Positions 51,281-59,651 of a stretch of 64,000 nucleotides of DNA are shown here, piece by piece. The stretch lies in the NCBI GenBank assembly GCA_035762175.1, contig DASTPP010000294.1, positions 8,641 to 72,640 on the forward strand. Reading direction: 5' to 3'. The position numbers and the translations under genes are program-made. This stretch comes from DASTPP01 sp035762175 (GTDB lineage Bacteria; Myxococcota_A; Polyangia; Polyangiales; Polyangiaceae). The notes under the pieces were generated by a model. It worked only from the letters and a program-made list of their open reading frames with translations. It was not told the origin of the DNA and ran no database searches. Within the stretch, counting starts at the first letter, position 1. Every line of letters starts with the position of its first letter.

Positions 51281-51310
51281 AAGGCCCCCTGCCCGGGGGC
51301 CTTTCGCTTT
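51281..51310 (+). terminator. Intrinsic terminator of the YpfJ-like gene
   Basis: AAGGCCCCC (51281-51289) pairs perfectly with GGGGGCCTT (51295-51303), loop TGCCC, followed by TCGCTTTT. It lies 53 bp past the stop codon. Confidence 0.85.
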
Positions 51311-51472
51311 TGTCGCGCTCGACCCCGCGACGCCCCCGCCGCCCGGACGCGCCCCGCGAGACGAACGCCCCGACCCACGCCTTCGAGGCCAAGCGAATCG
51401 AGCACCTGGCCTCATGCCTTCCAGGCCAAGCGAAGGGTCGCCCGGCGAAGCCGACCCGCGCGGCGGTCGATC

Positions 51473-51504
51473 CAAAAAGAAAGGCCCGGCGATGAAGCCA
51501 GGCC
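51473..51504 (-). terminator. Intrinsic terminator of the small leftward gene
   Basis: On the minus strand GGCCTGGC and GCCGGGCC (plus-strand 51497-51504 and 51483-51490) form a stem with one mismatch, followed by TTTCTTTTTGG. It lies about 120 bp beyond the stop of the 65-residue gene. Confidence 0.75.
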
Positions 51505-51625
51505 CTCCCCCCGAACGCCCCACCCGACCGGAGCCGAGGCGCCCGCGAAGGCGCGCCCGAGCCCGAACGGGCGGGCGCTCGCGCCGTCGCCCGCGGGCCT
51601 CGTCGGCCCCGAGCGGCGGCGCGGT

Positions 51626-51823
51626 TCAGCTCCCGCCGGTCGTCGTCGGCGTCCAGCTCGGCGGGTCGCTCGCCGGAAAGCTCTCCTCGGACGCCTCCTC
51701 GACCGGATCGGGCGCGTGGCCCGGCTTCAAGGGCACGTCGGGACTGCCTCCGCGCTCGACGGGCGTCTTCGGCGGCTGCAGGTGTTCGTTCGGATCGTTC
51801 TTCGTTTCGTTCTTTTCTTTCAT
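51626..51823 (-). CDS. Small protein with ESFPASDPPSW motif
   Basis: A 65-residue hydrophilic, probably disordered protein. Its C-terminal block DPVEEASEESFPASDPPSWTPTTTGG is a motif widely conserved among small bacterial proteins of unknown function, often found in stress-related loci. AGGTAG acts as Shine-Dalgarno before ATG 51823, and an intrinsic terminator follows. The function is unknown. Confidence 0.85.
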   Translation of the reverse strand: MKEKNETKNDPNEHLQPPKTPVERGGSPDVPLKPGHAPDPVEEASEESFPASDPPSWTPTTTGGS

Positions 51824-52125
51824 AGCGATCTACCTCTCCCCCGGCGGTTCGCAGCAAAGAGCGCGCCGACGCCACCTTTGTTGGGCTCGCGTGGGGCGTC
51901 TGGGGCCGCGCGGGGCAATGCGCCCCGAGCACGGCGTCAGCACGTGCAGGGCGCGGGCCCCGGGCGGCGGAAGCGACAAAGCGCGGCGCCCCCGGCGGCC
52001 GCGGGCGCGGCGCCGCGGCCCCGCGGGCGGGCGGCACCGCTCTTGCTGGCTACCGGCGACGGTGTGCGCCGGGCACCGCTTGCTCGTCGAGACGTTTTTT
52101 CTCTGGTTGGTCAAGGACCATTACC
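51824..52125. other. Divergent intergenic region
   Basis: This 302-bp region separates the small ESFPASDPPSW gene (leftward) from the second DUF4142 gene (rightward). It holds no gene. AT-richer ends (51824-51850 and 52085-52125) suggest promoters at both sides, but no boxes are convincing. Confidence 0.35.
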
Positions 52126-52947
52126 ATGGTTTCTGTCGCAACTCGATTGCGTCCGCTGTTCTTCTGCACTCTCTTCGCGCCCTTCGTGGCCGCGGCGGGC
52201 CTGACCGCGTGCGGCGATGACGACGACGACGGCGTCGCCGGCCGCAGCGGCTCGGGCGGCTCGGGCACCGGCGGCTCGGGCACGGGCGGGACGGGCACCG
52301 GCGGCTCGGGCACGGGCGGGACGGGCACCGGCGGCTCGGGCACGGGCGGAACGGGCACGGGCGGAACGGGCACCGGCGGCTCGGGCACCGGCGGCTCGGC
52401 CGGCGGCGCCATGGGCGCGGGCGGCGCGGGCGGCGGCGCCGGCGGTGCGGCGGGCGCGAGCGGGGCGGGCGGGGCGGGCGGGGCGGTCGTGCCGCCCACC
52501 GAGCTCGACGACGCGGGCGTGGTGAGCGTCATCAGTAAGGCCAACGAGGGCGAGATCGCCCAGGGCCAGATCGCCTCGAGCAAGGCCGAGCGGGCCGAGG
52601 TCAAGGCCTTCGGCCAGCACATGGTGGTCGAGCACACCAATGCGCAGACCAAGCTGATGAGCGTGGCGAAGGCCGAGGGCATCACGGCCGAAGAGAACGC
52701 CCTCAGCCGCATGCTCGAGTCCCAGTCCGACCTCATCGTCAACCAGCTGCTCGGGCTCTCGGGCCCGACCTTCGACGAGGTCTACCTCGACTCTCAAATC
52801 GTGCAGCACGAGGGCGTCCTGTCGCTCATCGATTTGACACTCCTGCCGAGTACGGACTCGGGCCCGCTGCAGGGCTACCTGCTCGAGGTTCGGGTGCGCG
52901 TCGCACAGCACTTGCAAGAAGCCCGGGGACTCCGCGACGGCCCCTGA
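52126..52947 (+). CDS. DUF4142 ferritin-like lipoprotein with Gly linker
   Basis: A 273-residue lipoprotein (signal ending LTAC, Cys29) with an Asp run, a GTGGSGTGG repeat linker (about 38-120; DNA repeats of 24-30 bp at 52245-52400), and a C-terminal DUF4142 domain (about 125-268): LDDAGVVSVISKANEGEIAQGQIASSKAERAEVKAFGQHMVVEHTNAQTKL. The H in GQHMVVEH fits the family helix. AAGGA lies 11 bases before ATG 52126. It is paralogous in domain to the product of 26583-27266 but has a different linker. Role in envelope stress is inferred from the family. Confidence 0.9.
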   Translation: MVSVATRLRPLFFCTLFAPFVAAAGLTACGDDDDDGVAGRSGSGGSGTGGSGTGGTGTGGSGTGGTGTGGSGTGGTGTGGTGTGGSGTGGSAGGAMGAGGAGGGAGGAAGASGAGGAGGAVVPPTELDDAGVVSVISKANEGEIAQGQIASSKAERAEVKAFGQHMVVEHTNAQTKLMSVAKAEGITAEENALSRMLESQSDLIVNQLLGLSGPTFDEVYLDSQIVQHEGVLSLIDLTLLPSTDSGPLQGYLLEVRVRVAQHLQEARGLRDGP

Positions 52948-53072
52948 TCCGGGCGTGCGGCGGCGCGGCGGCCCGGCCCCGCGCGACCGTTCTTCGTTTT
53001 TTCGAATCTTAAGCCCCCCGGGGCGGCGCGGGGCCGCCCCGGCCCCCCACCCTCCGCCCCGAGGACGAGGTT

Positions 53073-54266
53073 ATGACGCTCGATCTACGCAACGAAAAGG
53101 GCACGCCCCTCGACCGGCAGCGCTTCACCTGGCGCGAGCTCGTCTCGCCGCCTATCAGCAAGCTCGACGACGACGCCTTCACGCGCGTGCGCATCATCTT
53201 GATGAACGGCATCGAGCTCGGCTCGAACCGGACGCTGCACTCGATGGCGCGCATCAACGGGCCGCTGCGGCGCGAGCTCGCGCGCGTGCGGCGCGTCGAG
53301 CAGCACCAGGCGACGATGGTCAACTGGCTGCTGCCCGCCGACCAGTCGCCGCTCGAGACGACCATCGCCTACGAGCAAGTGGCCATCGAGGTGACGGCGA
53401 GCCTCGCGCTCAACGAGCCCGACCCCTACCTGGCCCAGAACTACCGCTTCGGCCTGCTCGAAGACTTCGACCACCTCTACCGCTACTCGGCCCTGCTGGA
53501 CCGGCTGACGGGCAAGGACGCGAACAACATCTTGCAGAGCTACACCGACGTGCGGCCCGGGCGGCCGACCATCGTCGAGCACCGGCACCCCGACGACGAC
53601 GTGCGCCGGCCCTACGACCGCCGCGCGGCCGCGCCCATCACCAAGCTGAACGCGCTCACGCTCGTGTACGGCGAGCAGCAGACGCAAGACTACTACATGA
53701 ACATCGGGCCCCTCTTCGCCGACCCGCTCGCCCGGCAGCTCTACGCCGAGATCGCGTCGATCGAAGAGCAGCACGTCACCCAGTACGAGTCGCTGCTCGA
53801 CCCGGACGAGACGCTGCTCGAGAAGTGGCTCCTGAACGAGGCCTGCGAGGTCTACAACTACTACAGCTGCGTCGCCTACGAGACGAACCCCCGCATCAAG
53901 GCCATCTGGGAGCGCTTCCTCGACTACGAGCTCGGGCAGCTGCGCCACGTGATGGGCCTGATGCAGCAGCTCGAGGGCCGCGACCCGGCCGAGCTCTTGC
54001 CGGCCACGCTGCCCGAGCCGATCAAGTACGAGAGCCACCGCGACTTCGTGCGCGAGGTTCTGCGCGACGAGGTCGACCTGCGCGCGTGCGGCGACGAGAT
54101 CGTGCCCCTCGAGCGCGACGGGCGCGCTTCGATTGCGTACCGCGACCACATGAACTCGCAAGGCTCGCCGAGCGAGACCGTGGCGGCCGGCTACCGCTGG
54201 GCGCCGGGCACCGAGCAGTCGCCCGAGGCGCCGGCGCGGTCGCAGAAAGGGATGGCGGCACAATGA
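53073..54266 (+). CDS. Ferritin-like protein, first gene of twin operon
   Basis: A 397-residue cytoplasmic protein with helical, ferritin-like architecture. Two helices carry metal-ligand type motifs: EIASIEEQHVTQYESLLD (ExxH) and AIWERFLDYELGQLRHVMGLM (ExxxxxH). The preceding LYGEQQTQDYYMN-like and EACEVYNYYSCVAYET helices supply further Glu. It has no signal peptide. The family is an uncharacterised one common in Myxococcota and some Actinobacteria; iron storage, oxidase or catalase-like activity are possibilities. Its stop overlaps the ATG of the second ferritin-like gene by four bases, so the pair is coupled and the products may interact. Confidence 0.8.
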   Translation: MTLDLRNEKGTPLDRQRFTWRELVSPPISKLDDDAFTRVRIILMNGIELGSNRTLHSMARINGPLRRELARVRRVEQHQATMVNWLLPADQSPLETTIAYEQVAIEVTASLALNEPDPYLAQNYRFGLLEDFDHLYRYSALLDRLTGKDANNILQSYTDVRPGRPTIVEHRHPDDDVRRPYDRRAAAPITKLNALTLVYGEQQTQDYYMNIGPLFADPLARQLYAEIASIEEQHVTQYESLLDPDETLLEKWLLNEACEVYNYYSCVAYETNPRIKAIWERFLDYELGQLRHVMGLMQQLEGRDPAELLPATLPEPIKYESHRDFVREVLRDEVDLRACGDEIVPLERDGRASIAYRDHMNSQGSPSETVAAGYRWAPGTEQSPEAPARSQKGMAAQ

Positions 54267-55015
54267 AGAACGGCAACGTTAGCATCCGCGTCGGCACGAA
54301 CCGCACGGGCGTCGGCACCTCGCCGCTGCTCACCCAGGCGATGCTCGCGAGCGTCGCCGAGGGCCTGCCCAGCTCGCCCGGCAACTCGGGCGCCGTCGCC
54401 GCCGTCCGCATCGACTACGCGCGGCAGGCCGAGCCGCTCGGCACGATGCCGCCGCCGGCGACGCTCAAGGGCGTCTTCAAGACGGCGGTCGAGGTGCTCA
54501 AGGGCAACAAGCCCTCGTTCTTCCTCGACAAGGTGGGCGAGCGGCTCGCCTTCGAGCGCACCGGCAGCCGCCTCTACGAGGCGGTCATCTCGAAGTTCGA
54601 CGCCTACGGCACCTGGGACGGCGGCCCGGGCCGCGCCGAGCTCGTCGCCATCTGGGCCGACGAGGTGTCGCACTTCGAGCTCTTGAACCAGGCCATGTTG
54701 CGCCTCGGCGCCGACCCGACCGCCATGACGCCCTCGGCCGACCTCGCGGCCGTGGCGAGCATGGGCCTGCTGCAGGTCGTGACCGACCCCCGCACCAACC
54801 TGGCGCAGACCCTGCAGGCCGCCCTCATCGCCGAGCTCACCGACAACGATTCCTGGTTGACGCTCACCGACCTGGCGGCAAGCCTCGGGCACGACGAGCT
54901 CGCGGCCGAGTTCCAGCGCGCCCACCGCGCCGAAGAGATGCACCTTGCCGCGGTGCGACAGTGGGTCACCGCCCACGCGCTCGCCGAAGCCAAGCGCGGC
55001 GACGCGTCGCCCTGA
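54263..55015 (+). CDS. Ferritin-like protein, second gene of twin operon
   Basis: A 250-residue protein. Residues about 85-240 form a four-helix ferritin-like bundle: ERTGSRLYEAVISKFDAYG, ELVAIWADEVSHFELLNQAMLRLG (ExxH), TLQAALIAELTDNDSWLTLTDLAASLG and ELAAEFQRAHRAEEMHLAAVRQWV (ExxH). The placement of two E-x2-H motifs and E in helices 1 and 3 fits a carboxylate-bridged di-iron site, though it is not identical to ferritin or DUF892. The N-terminal 80 residues are less ordered. It is translationally coupled (ATGA) to the upstream gene. Confidence 0.82.
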   Translation: MKNGNVSIRVGTNRTGVGTSPLLTQAMLASVAEGLPSSPGNSGAVAAVRIDYARQAEPLGTMPPPATLKGVFKTAVEVLKGNKPSFFLDKVGERLAFERTGSRLYEAVISKFDAYGTWDGGPGRAELVAIWADEVSHFELLNQAMLRLGADPTAMTPSADLAAVASMGLLQVVTDPRTNLAQTLQAALIAELTDNDSWLTLTDLAASLGHDELAAEFQRAHRAEEMHLAAVRQWVTAHALAEAKRGDASP

Positions 55016-55037
55016 TCGCCGCGGCGCCCCCCGGCGC

Positions 55038-55344
55038 GGCCCCGCACGGAAGAGGGCGTTGCAAAACGAGGCCGGCGCCGCCCCCGACGGAAGTCGGGGG
55101 CAGCGTTCGCCCGCGGAAACGGCGTGCAAAGCCCTGCCGGAGGCAGGGCTCGCTCGCCGCGCGCCGCTTCGCTCGCTCGCCCGGCAGGCAGTGCCCTTGG
55201 GAGCCCGACCCCCGGCGAGGGGGCGGGCTTTGCGCGCCGAATCGGCCCGCTTCCGCGCGGCACGCGAGGGCGTTCGCTGCCCCCGGCTTCAGCCGGGGGC
55301 CGCCAGCGGGCACGTTTCGCAACACCCTCGTCGAGTCCGGGGCC
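55038..55344. repeat. Multi-hairpin repeat element, copy A
   Basis: A 307-bp element with imperfect terminal inverted repeats (GGCCCCG... with GAGGGCGTTGCAAAACG at 55052; its partner CGTTTCGCAACACCCTC ends at 55329, then GAGTCCGGGGCC to 55344). Inside are hairpins: CCCCCGAC-GGAA-GTCGGGGG (55081-55100), AGCCCTGCC-GGA-GGCAGGGCT, GCCCG/CGGGC around a G/C-rich core, and CCCCCGGC-TTCA-GCCGGGGG near the right end. Copy C at 63195 has the same orientation and length; copy B at 59619 is inverted. Confidence 0.85.
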
Positions 55345-55367
55345 GGTAGCCCGCCCCGGTCGCGCGG

Positions 55368-56132
55368 CTACGAGAACGCCCGCAAGAGCGGCGTCCGGCG
55401 CCCCGAGGGCTGCCCGGCCGTCGTCGGCAGCTCGCCCGCTTCGGCGCGCTGGCGCAGGCGGCGCAGGGCCTCGCCGAGCAGCTCTTTGGCGCCGCCCGCG
55501 AGCAGGCGCCCGAGCGCGCCCTCGGGCCCGACCGCGCCGCCGTCGTAGCGCAGCGTCAGCGTCAGCTCGGTGCCCTGCCCCCCCGGCGCCGGCAGCACGC
55601 GCGCCCCGATCGAGGCATCGGCCACGCCGCCCGAGCGCGTCCGCCAGGTCATCACTTTGCCCGGCATCTCTTCGATGAGGTTCATGTCGAAGCCGAGCTC
55701 GCCGAGCCGCGGGAGTCGCAGCGCCCAGCGGTAGCGGCCCTCGCTTCGGTCGACCCGTAGTACGCCCCCGAAGAGCGTCGAGAGCTCGGCCGGATCGCGC
55801 AAAAGCTCGTACATCGTTTCGGCCGGCGCCTGCACGAGGACGGTGCGCTCGACGAAGGTGGGCCCGGCCGAGCCCGCGGTCGAGACGCCGAGCGCCCCGT
55901 AGAGCGGGCAGACGCCCCGCGCGCCCCGCAGGCCGAGGCCGCCGCCGAGCGCGATCAGCGCGAGGCCGAGCGGGCCGCGGCGCAGCAGGCCATAGATCGC
56001 GAGGGCGCCGCCGACGGCGAGCGAGGCCGCGCGCTCGTAGCGGTGTACATTCTTGGGCGCGTCGCGCGCCGTCAGCCAATCGCGGCCCCGCGCGGGGGCC
56101 GGCAACGAAGTCATCGGGGCGGTCAAGGTCAT
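55368..56132 (-). CDS. Membrane SRPBCC (polyketide-cyclase-like) protein
   Basis: A 254-residue protein combining a DUF2892-type double helix (NVHRYERAASLAVGGALAIYGLLRRGPLGLALIALGGGLGLRGARGVCPLY, about 28-78) with a SRPBCC/START-like domain (about 88-225: PTFVERTVLVQAPAETMYELLRDPAELSTLFGGVLRVDRSEG). The SRPBCC domain binds hydrophobic ligands and would lie on the cytoplasmic side. Similar DUF2892-SRPBCC fusions occur in stress-induced genes of soil bacteria. GGAG precedes ATG 56132; the frame is open further up to 56306. The ligand is unknown. Confidence 0.85.
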   Translation of the reverse strand: MTLTAPMTSLPAPARGRDWLTARDAPKNVHRYERAASLAVGGALAIYGLLRRGPLGLALIALGGGLGLRGARGVCPLYGALGVSTAGSAGPTFVERTVLVQAPAETMYELLRDPAELSTLFGGVLRVDRSEGRYRWALRLPRLGELGFDMNLIEEMPGKVMTWRTRSGGVADASIGARVLPAPGGQGTELTLTLRYDGGAVGPEGALGRLLAGGAKELLGEALRRLRQRAEAGELPTTAGQPSGRRTPLLRAFS

Positions 56133-56595
56133 CGCGTGGTCTCCGGGTAGGTCCGCCGCAACGGAGGCGAGGGGGCGAGATCGTTCAAGCGCCGGGCCAC
56201 CGCCCCCGGCGTGGTCGCGCGCGCCCCAGGTGCTTAACCCCCCGAGCGCGCTCGGGCCCGGAAGCCGTGAGTGTGGCGGAAATGTCATCTCAGACAAAAA
56301 CGCCACAAAGGCCGGACGCGCTACCCGCTCCGGTCACGGCCCCGGCCCGACCCCAAGGTCTCCGAGGTGCGTTCCGGCTGAGCAAATAGTGCGCCAGCTC
56401 TCTAACCATCGTGGGATACATGCGGATACGTAGTCGGGCCTCGCCCCCGCGCCCCGCTGTCAGACGCCTTGGCGGCATACGCCGTGCAGCTCAAGCGCGC
56501 GAATTCAGTGCCCGCAAAACGCAGCGCGGGCGCTCGAACGAAACGCGATTCGCGCCCGCGCGGCAGCGGGCGCCGGGACCGCCGGAGGTGACCAC
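56133..56595. other. Divergent intergenic region, 463 bp
   Basis: Located between the SRPBCC gene (leftward) and the small protein/SDR operon (rightward). It has AT-richer positions around 56380-56440 that may contain the rightward promoter. No gene or repeat is recognised. Confidence 0.4.
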
Positions 56596-56790
56596 GTGAA
56601 ACGACCCAACCAGACGACCCCAGCGCGCAAAAACGCCCCGAACGGCGGCCCCGGCCGGCTCGCCTCCGAAGGCGAGGCGGACGGCACCGTCGACCCCAAC
56701 GACTCGGGCGGCAAGCCCGTGCCCACCGTCGACGAGCCGCGGCTCGATCCGCAGATCGTACCCCCCCCCAACACCGGAGCGAGGCCATGA
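56596..56790 (+). CDS. Small hydrophilic protein, coupled to SDR
   Basis: A 64-residue, Pro/Asp-rich, probably disordered protein. GTG 56596 is preceded by a near-perfect GGAGGTGA Shine-Dalgarno, which is the main evidence that it is translated. Its stop TGA overlaps the ATG of the SDR gene (ATGA). No family is recognised. Confidence 0.72.
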   Translation: MKRPNQTTPARKNAPNGGPGRLASEGEADGTVDPNDSGGKPVPTVDEPRLDPQIVPPPNTGARP

Positions 56791-57941
56791 CGTTCAAGCC
56801 CAAGAAGGTCTCTGACCAAGTCATCGTCATCACCGGCGCCACCAGCGGCATCGGGCTCTGCACCGCCAAAATGGCCGCCGCGCGCGGCGCCAAGCTGGTG
56901 CTGGCGGCGCGCAACGAGGACGACCTGCTGACCGCGTGCGAGGAGGCCCGCGCCCTCGGCGGCACCGCCCGCCACGTGGTCGCCGACGTCGGCGACCCCG
57001 ACGCCGTGCAGAGCATCGCCGAGACGGCCATCACGGCCTTCGGCCGCATCGACACCTGGGTGAACAACGCGGGCGGCTCGATCTACGGCCGCATCACCGA
57101 GATCGACCTCGGCGACATGCACCGCCTCTTCGAGACCGACTTCTGGGGCGTCGTCTACGGCAGCCGCGTCGCCGTCGGCGCCATGCGCGACAAGGGCGGC
57201 GTGCTGATCAACATCGGCAGCATCGTCTCGGACCAGGCGATACCCTTGCAGGGCATCTACTCGGCCTCCAAGCACGCGGTCAAGGGCTTTACCGACGCCC
57301 TGCGCATGGAGCTCATGGAAGAAGGCGTGCCCGTCGCCGTCTCGCTCATCAAGCCCTCGGCGATCGACACGCCCTTCATCAAGCACGCCAAGAACTACAT
57401 GGACGTAGAGCCCAAGTTCCCGCCGCCGGTGTACCACCCGGACGTGGTGGCGGAGGCCATCTTGGCCTGCGCCGAGCGTCCCCGCCGCGAGCTGACCGTG
57501 GGCGGCGGCGGGCGCATGCAGACCGCGCTCGGCACCGTCGCGCCCGGCCTGACCGATTGGGTCATGAGCAAGACCATGGTCCGCGCCCAGCGCAGCGAGC
57601 TGCCGCCCCGCCACCGCGACACGCTCTACGGCCCCTCGGCCTACGACGGCGGCGAGCGGGGCGGCTACGAGGGGCACGTCCTGCGCTCGAGCGCCTTCAC
57701 CGCCGCGCGCCTGCACCCGATGACCTTGCTCGCCGCCCTGACCGGCCTCGGCCTCGCGACCTTCGGCGCGATGCGCGCCAGCATCCTGCGCGGCAGCCGC
57801 CGACGCAGCCAGCCCCCCTCCCTCGGCCCCGCCCGCTCGCCCCTCGCGGCCCCGAGCACCCCCCCGAGGCCCCGGCCGCGGGTGGCGCCGCCCCCGTCGG
57901 CGTACGACCCCTCGTACGTCCGACTCGCCGACGGCATCTGA
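56787..57941 (+). CDS. SDR oxidoreductase with C-terminal membrane segment
   Basis: A 384-residue short-chain dehydrogenase/reductase: cofactor motif TGATSGIG (17-24), DVGDP, NNAG, the catalytic YSASKHAVKGF (Y-x3-K), then SLIKPSAIDTPF. The region after residue 260 is unusual, with GGGGRMQTALGTVAPGLTDWVMSK, a hydrophobic segment MTLLAALTGLGLATFGAMRA (about 312-331) and a Pro/Arg-rich tail, suggesting peripheral or integral membrane attachment. Such SDRs accompany stress genes in many soil bacteria. Substrate unknown. Operon partner: the small upstream gene. Confidence 0.9.
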   Translation: MTFKPKKVSDQVIVITGATSGIGLCTAKMAAARGAKLVLAARNEDDLLTACEEARALGGTARHVVADVGDPDAVQSIAETAITAFGRIDTWVNNAGGSIYGRITEIDLGDMHRLFETDFWGVVYGSRVAVGAMRDKGGVLINIGSIVSDQAIPLQGIYSASKHAVKGFTDALRMELMEEGVPVAVSLIKPSAIDTPFIKHAKNYMDVEPKFPPPVYHPDVVAEAILACAERPRRELTVGGGGRMQTALGTVAPGLTDWVMSKTMVRAQRSELPPRHRDTLYGPSAYDGGERGGYEGHVLRSSAFTAARLHPMTLLAALTGLGLATFGAMRASILRGSRRRSQPPSLGPARSPLAAPSTPPRPRPRVAPPPSAYDPSYVRLADGI

Positions 57942-58101
57942 CGGCCGGCCGACCGATCGGAGCCGGAAGCCCCGGGCCCCCGACGATTCACCGCCGGGGC
58001 CCGGGCGATGTCTGACGAAAGCGGGCCAACGGCGGCTCGGGCGCGAGCCGCCCCGGGGCGAACGAGCTCGCGACTCGCCCCGCGCCCCCTCCGCCGGCTC
58101 C

Positions 58102-58148
58102 AAAAAGAAAAGGGGCGGTGCTAGCCTCTGTCGGGCCCGCACCGCCCC
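58102..58148 (-). terminator. Intrinsic terminator of the KGG gene
   Basis: On the minus strand GGGGCGGTGC and GCACCGCCCC form a perfect 10-bp stem (plus-strand 58112-58121 and 58139-58148), followed by TTTTCTTTTT. It lies 31 bp after the stop of the KGG-repeat gene. Confidence 0.85.
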
Positions 58149-58178
58149 AACAAGGCGGCATGGTGGGGTGCTCGGCAC

Positions 58179-58610
58179 TTACTCGCTGCGGAGCTCCCCG
58201 TCGGCCTCGCCGTGCTCTTCTCGCGAGCCGCTGCGCGCCTGCGCCCGCTCGACGTCGAAGGGCACCGAGGGCGGGGGCGCCGAGCTCTCGCGGGCGCCGA
58301 CCTGGCTCACCTGGCCGCCCTTGCGACCGGCCGCGCGCGCCTCTTCGGAGGTGAACTGGTGGGCGGTGCCCTTCTCGTGCGCCGCCTGCCCCCCCTTGCG
58401 CCCCGCGACGCGGGCCTCTTCGGGGGTAAACTCGTGCGCCGTGCCCTTGGCGTGCGCCGCCTGCCCGCCCTTGCGGCCGGCGATGCGGGCCTCTTCGGGG
58501 GTAAACTCGTGGGCGGTGCCCTTGGCGTGGGCGGCCTTGCCGCCCTTGCTCGCGATCTCACGCTGTTTCTCAGGGTTCATGCTAGCGAACCCGCGCCGTC
58601 GGCTGCTCAT
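58179..58610 (-). CDS. KGG-repeat stress protein (GsiB-like)
   Basis: A 143-residue hydrophilic protein with four 20-30 residue repeats of the stress-induced KGG family (EIASKGGKAAHAKGTAHEFTPEEARIAGRKGGQAAHAKG...). GsiB of Bacillus and similar proteins are highly hydrophilic hydrophilins induced by desiccation, heat or starvation. The DNA repeats are about 78 bp (58290-58540). A GGAGGAG Shine-Dalgarno before ATG 58610 and an intrinsic terminator support a single-gene unit. The acidic tail (SGSREEHGEADGELRSE) is unusual for the family but not decisive. Confidence 0.93.
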   Translation of the reverse strand: MSSRRRGFASMNPEKQREIASKGGKAAHAKGTAHEFTPEEARIAGRKGGQAAHAKGTAHEFTPEEARVAGRKGGQAAHEKGTAHQFTSEEARAAGRKGGQVSQVGARESSAPPPSVPFDVERAQARSGSREEHGEADGELRSE

Positions 58611-59618
58611 GACTCCTCCTGCATGGGTTGAAACGTAGGTCTCGTTCCGTTACGTGGTTCCGTGTTCCTGCCTAAGGGTGCCTCTGCAGATTCAGTGCCA
58701 CGGACGAGTTAGCCCCCGCCGAGACGCGCCGGGCGACGAGGCCCCGGGGGCCCCGGCGACGCCAACCTCGGGCGTGCTCCCCCCCGGCCGCCTGTTCGTA
58801 CGCAGGGCGATCGGCCTCGCGCTCATCGACATTTGCGACGCAGCAAGGGCGGCGCTGTGGCACCGCGTCTCAAGGGGCCGGCCCCGAACCTTTCGGCCCC
58901 GCCTCACGCGACCGCACCCCCTCGGCCCCGGGCCAACGCCCCGCCGAGGCCTCGCCCGCAGATAAGGCCGCCCCAAAGCGTGGCGCAACGACCGTCTCGC
59001 TTGCCCCCGCACAGCGGCGCCACGTGCGGCGGGTCGACGCGGCCGCGCGCAAGGCCGCCACGCCCCCGCCCGGCTTCGCGCGATGACGGACCGCCGGCGC
59101 CCGCGCGCAGGTCCGCCACGCTTTTGCGCCGACGCGTTCCCCGATCGTGCGCACACCTTGCACGAAGGCCCGCAAGGTGTGCGCAAACCAGCATTTCGTC
59201 ATCACGAAGAACGTATCGCGCCCCCCGCGGCGCGAGCTCAGCCGCTGACCGTCCTCGGCGCCACGCGTGGCGAAACGGCGCCCCCCTCCCGACGGGCCGC
59301 CGTTCGATCACCGCCGGCCGTCGGCTCGCGCGGGGCCCCAGCACGGAGTCGAGCGACGAGCACCCCTGGCGCGCTTGGAGGGGTGGCCCCCTGCTGCGTG
59401 AGCCGAAGGCGAAGTCAGGGTGCCCGCAGCGCGCGCAAGGCGCCCCCGCCGCTCGGCCCCGCGCCAGAGCCCGGCCTCATAAGGGCGGCGCGTCGGGCGC
59501 CGCGGCGCGGGCGCCGCACCTCGAGGGGGGCGGCGAGCCCCTCGGGCGGCGGCGCCCGGCCGGAGGCGCGACGCCGCGAGGCCGCCTCATACCATCCGTT
59601 CTTGGTCGGACCCGGAAT
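58611..59618. other. Intergenic region, 1.0 kb, no gene seen
   Basis: Between the KGG gene and repeat element copy B. All open frames are Arg/Pro-rich shadows without start signals. The only clear structure is the 14-bp inverted repeat at 59148-59185. The region has more direct and inverted G/C runs than coding DNA here. Confidence 0.45.
59148..59185. promoter_or_regulatory. Perfect 14-bp inverted repeat
   Basis: TGCGCACACCTTGC (59148-59161) and GCAAGGTGTGCGCA (59172-59185) are perfect inverted arms with a 10-nt spacer. It lies in a gene-free kilobase and has no U-tract. A regulator site, a hairpin of an unrecognised RNA, or the end of a decayed element are possible. Confidence 0.4.
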
Positions 59619-59651
59619 CGGCGGGGCGCGGCTTGCCCCCGAGTGAACTCG

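Larger units (their letters stand above)
51229..51625. other. Convergent intergenic region
   Basis: A 397-bp gap between the YpfJ gene (rightward) and the small ESFPASDPPSW gene (leftward). It contains the 27-bp repeat copy 2, an intrinsic terminator for each side (separate entries), and a short direct repeat AGGCCAAGCGAA (51389 and 51424). No gene is seen. Confidence 0.6.

Noticed and set aside
55052..55329. A coding gene in repeat element A
   Set aside because: Frames across it are shadows shared with copies B and C, but the hairpins preserve pairing rather than amino-acid sequence.
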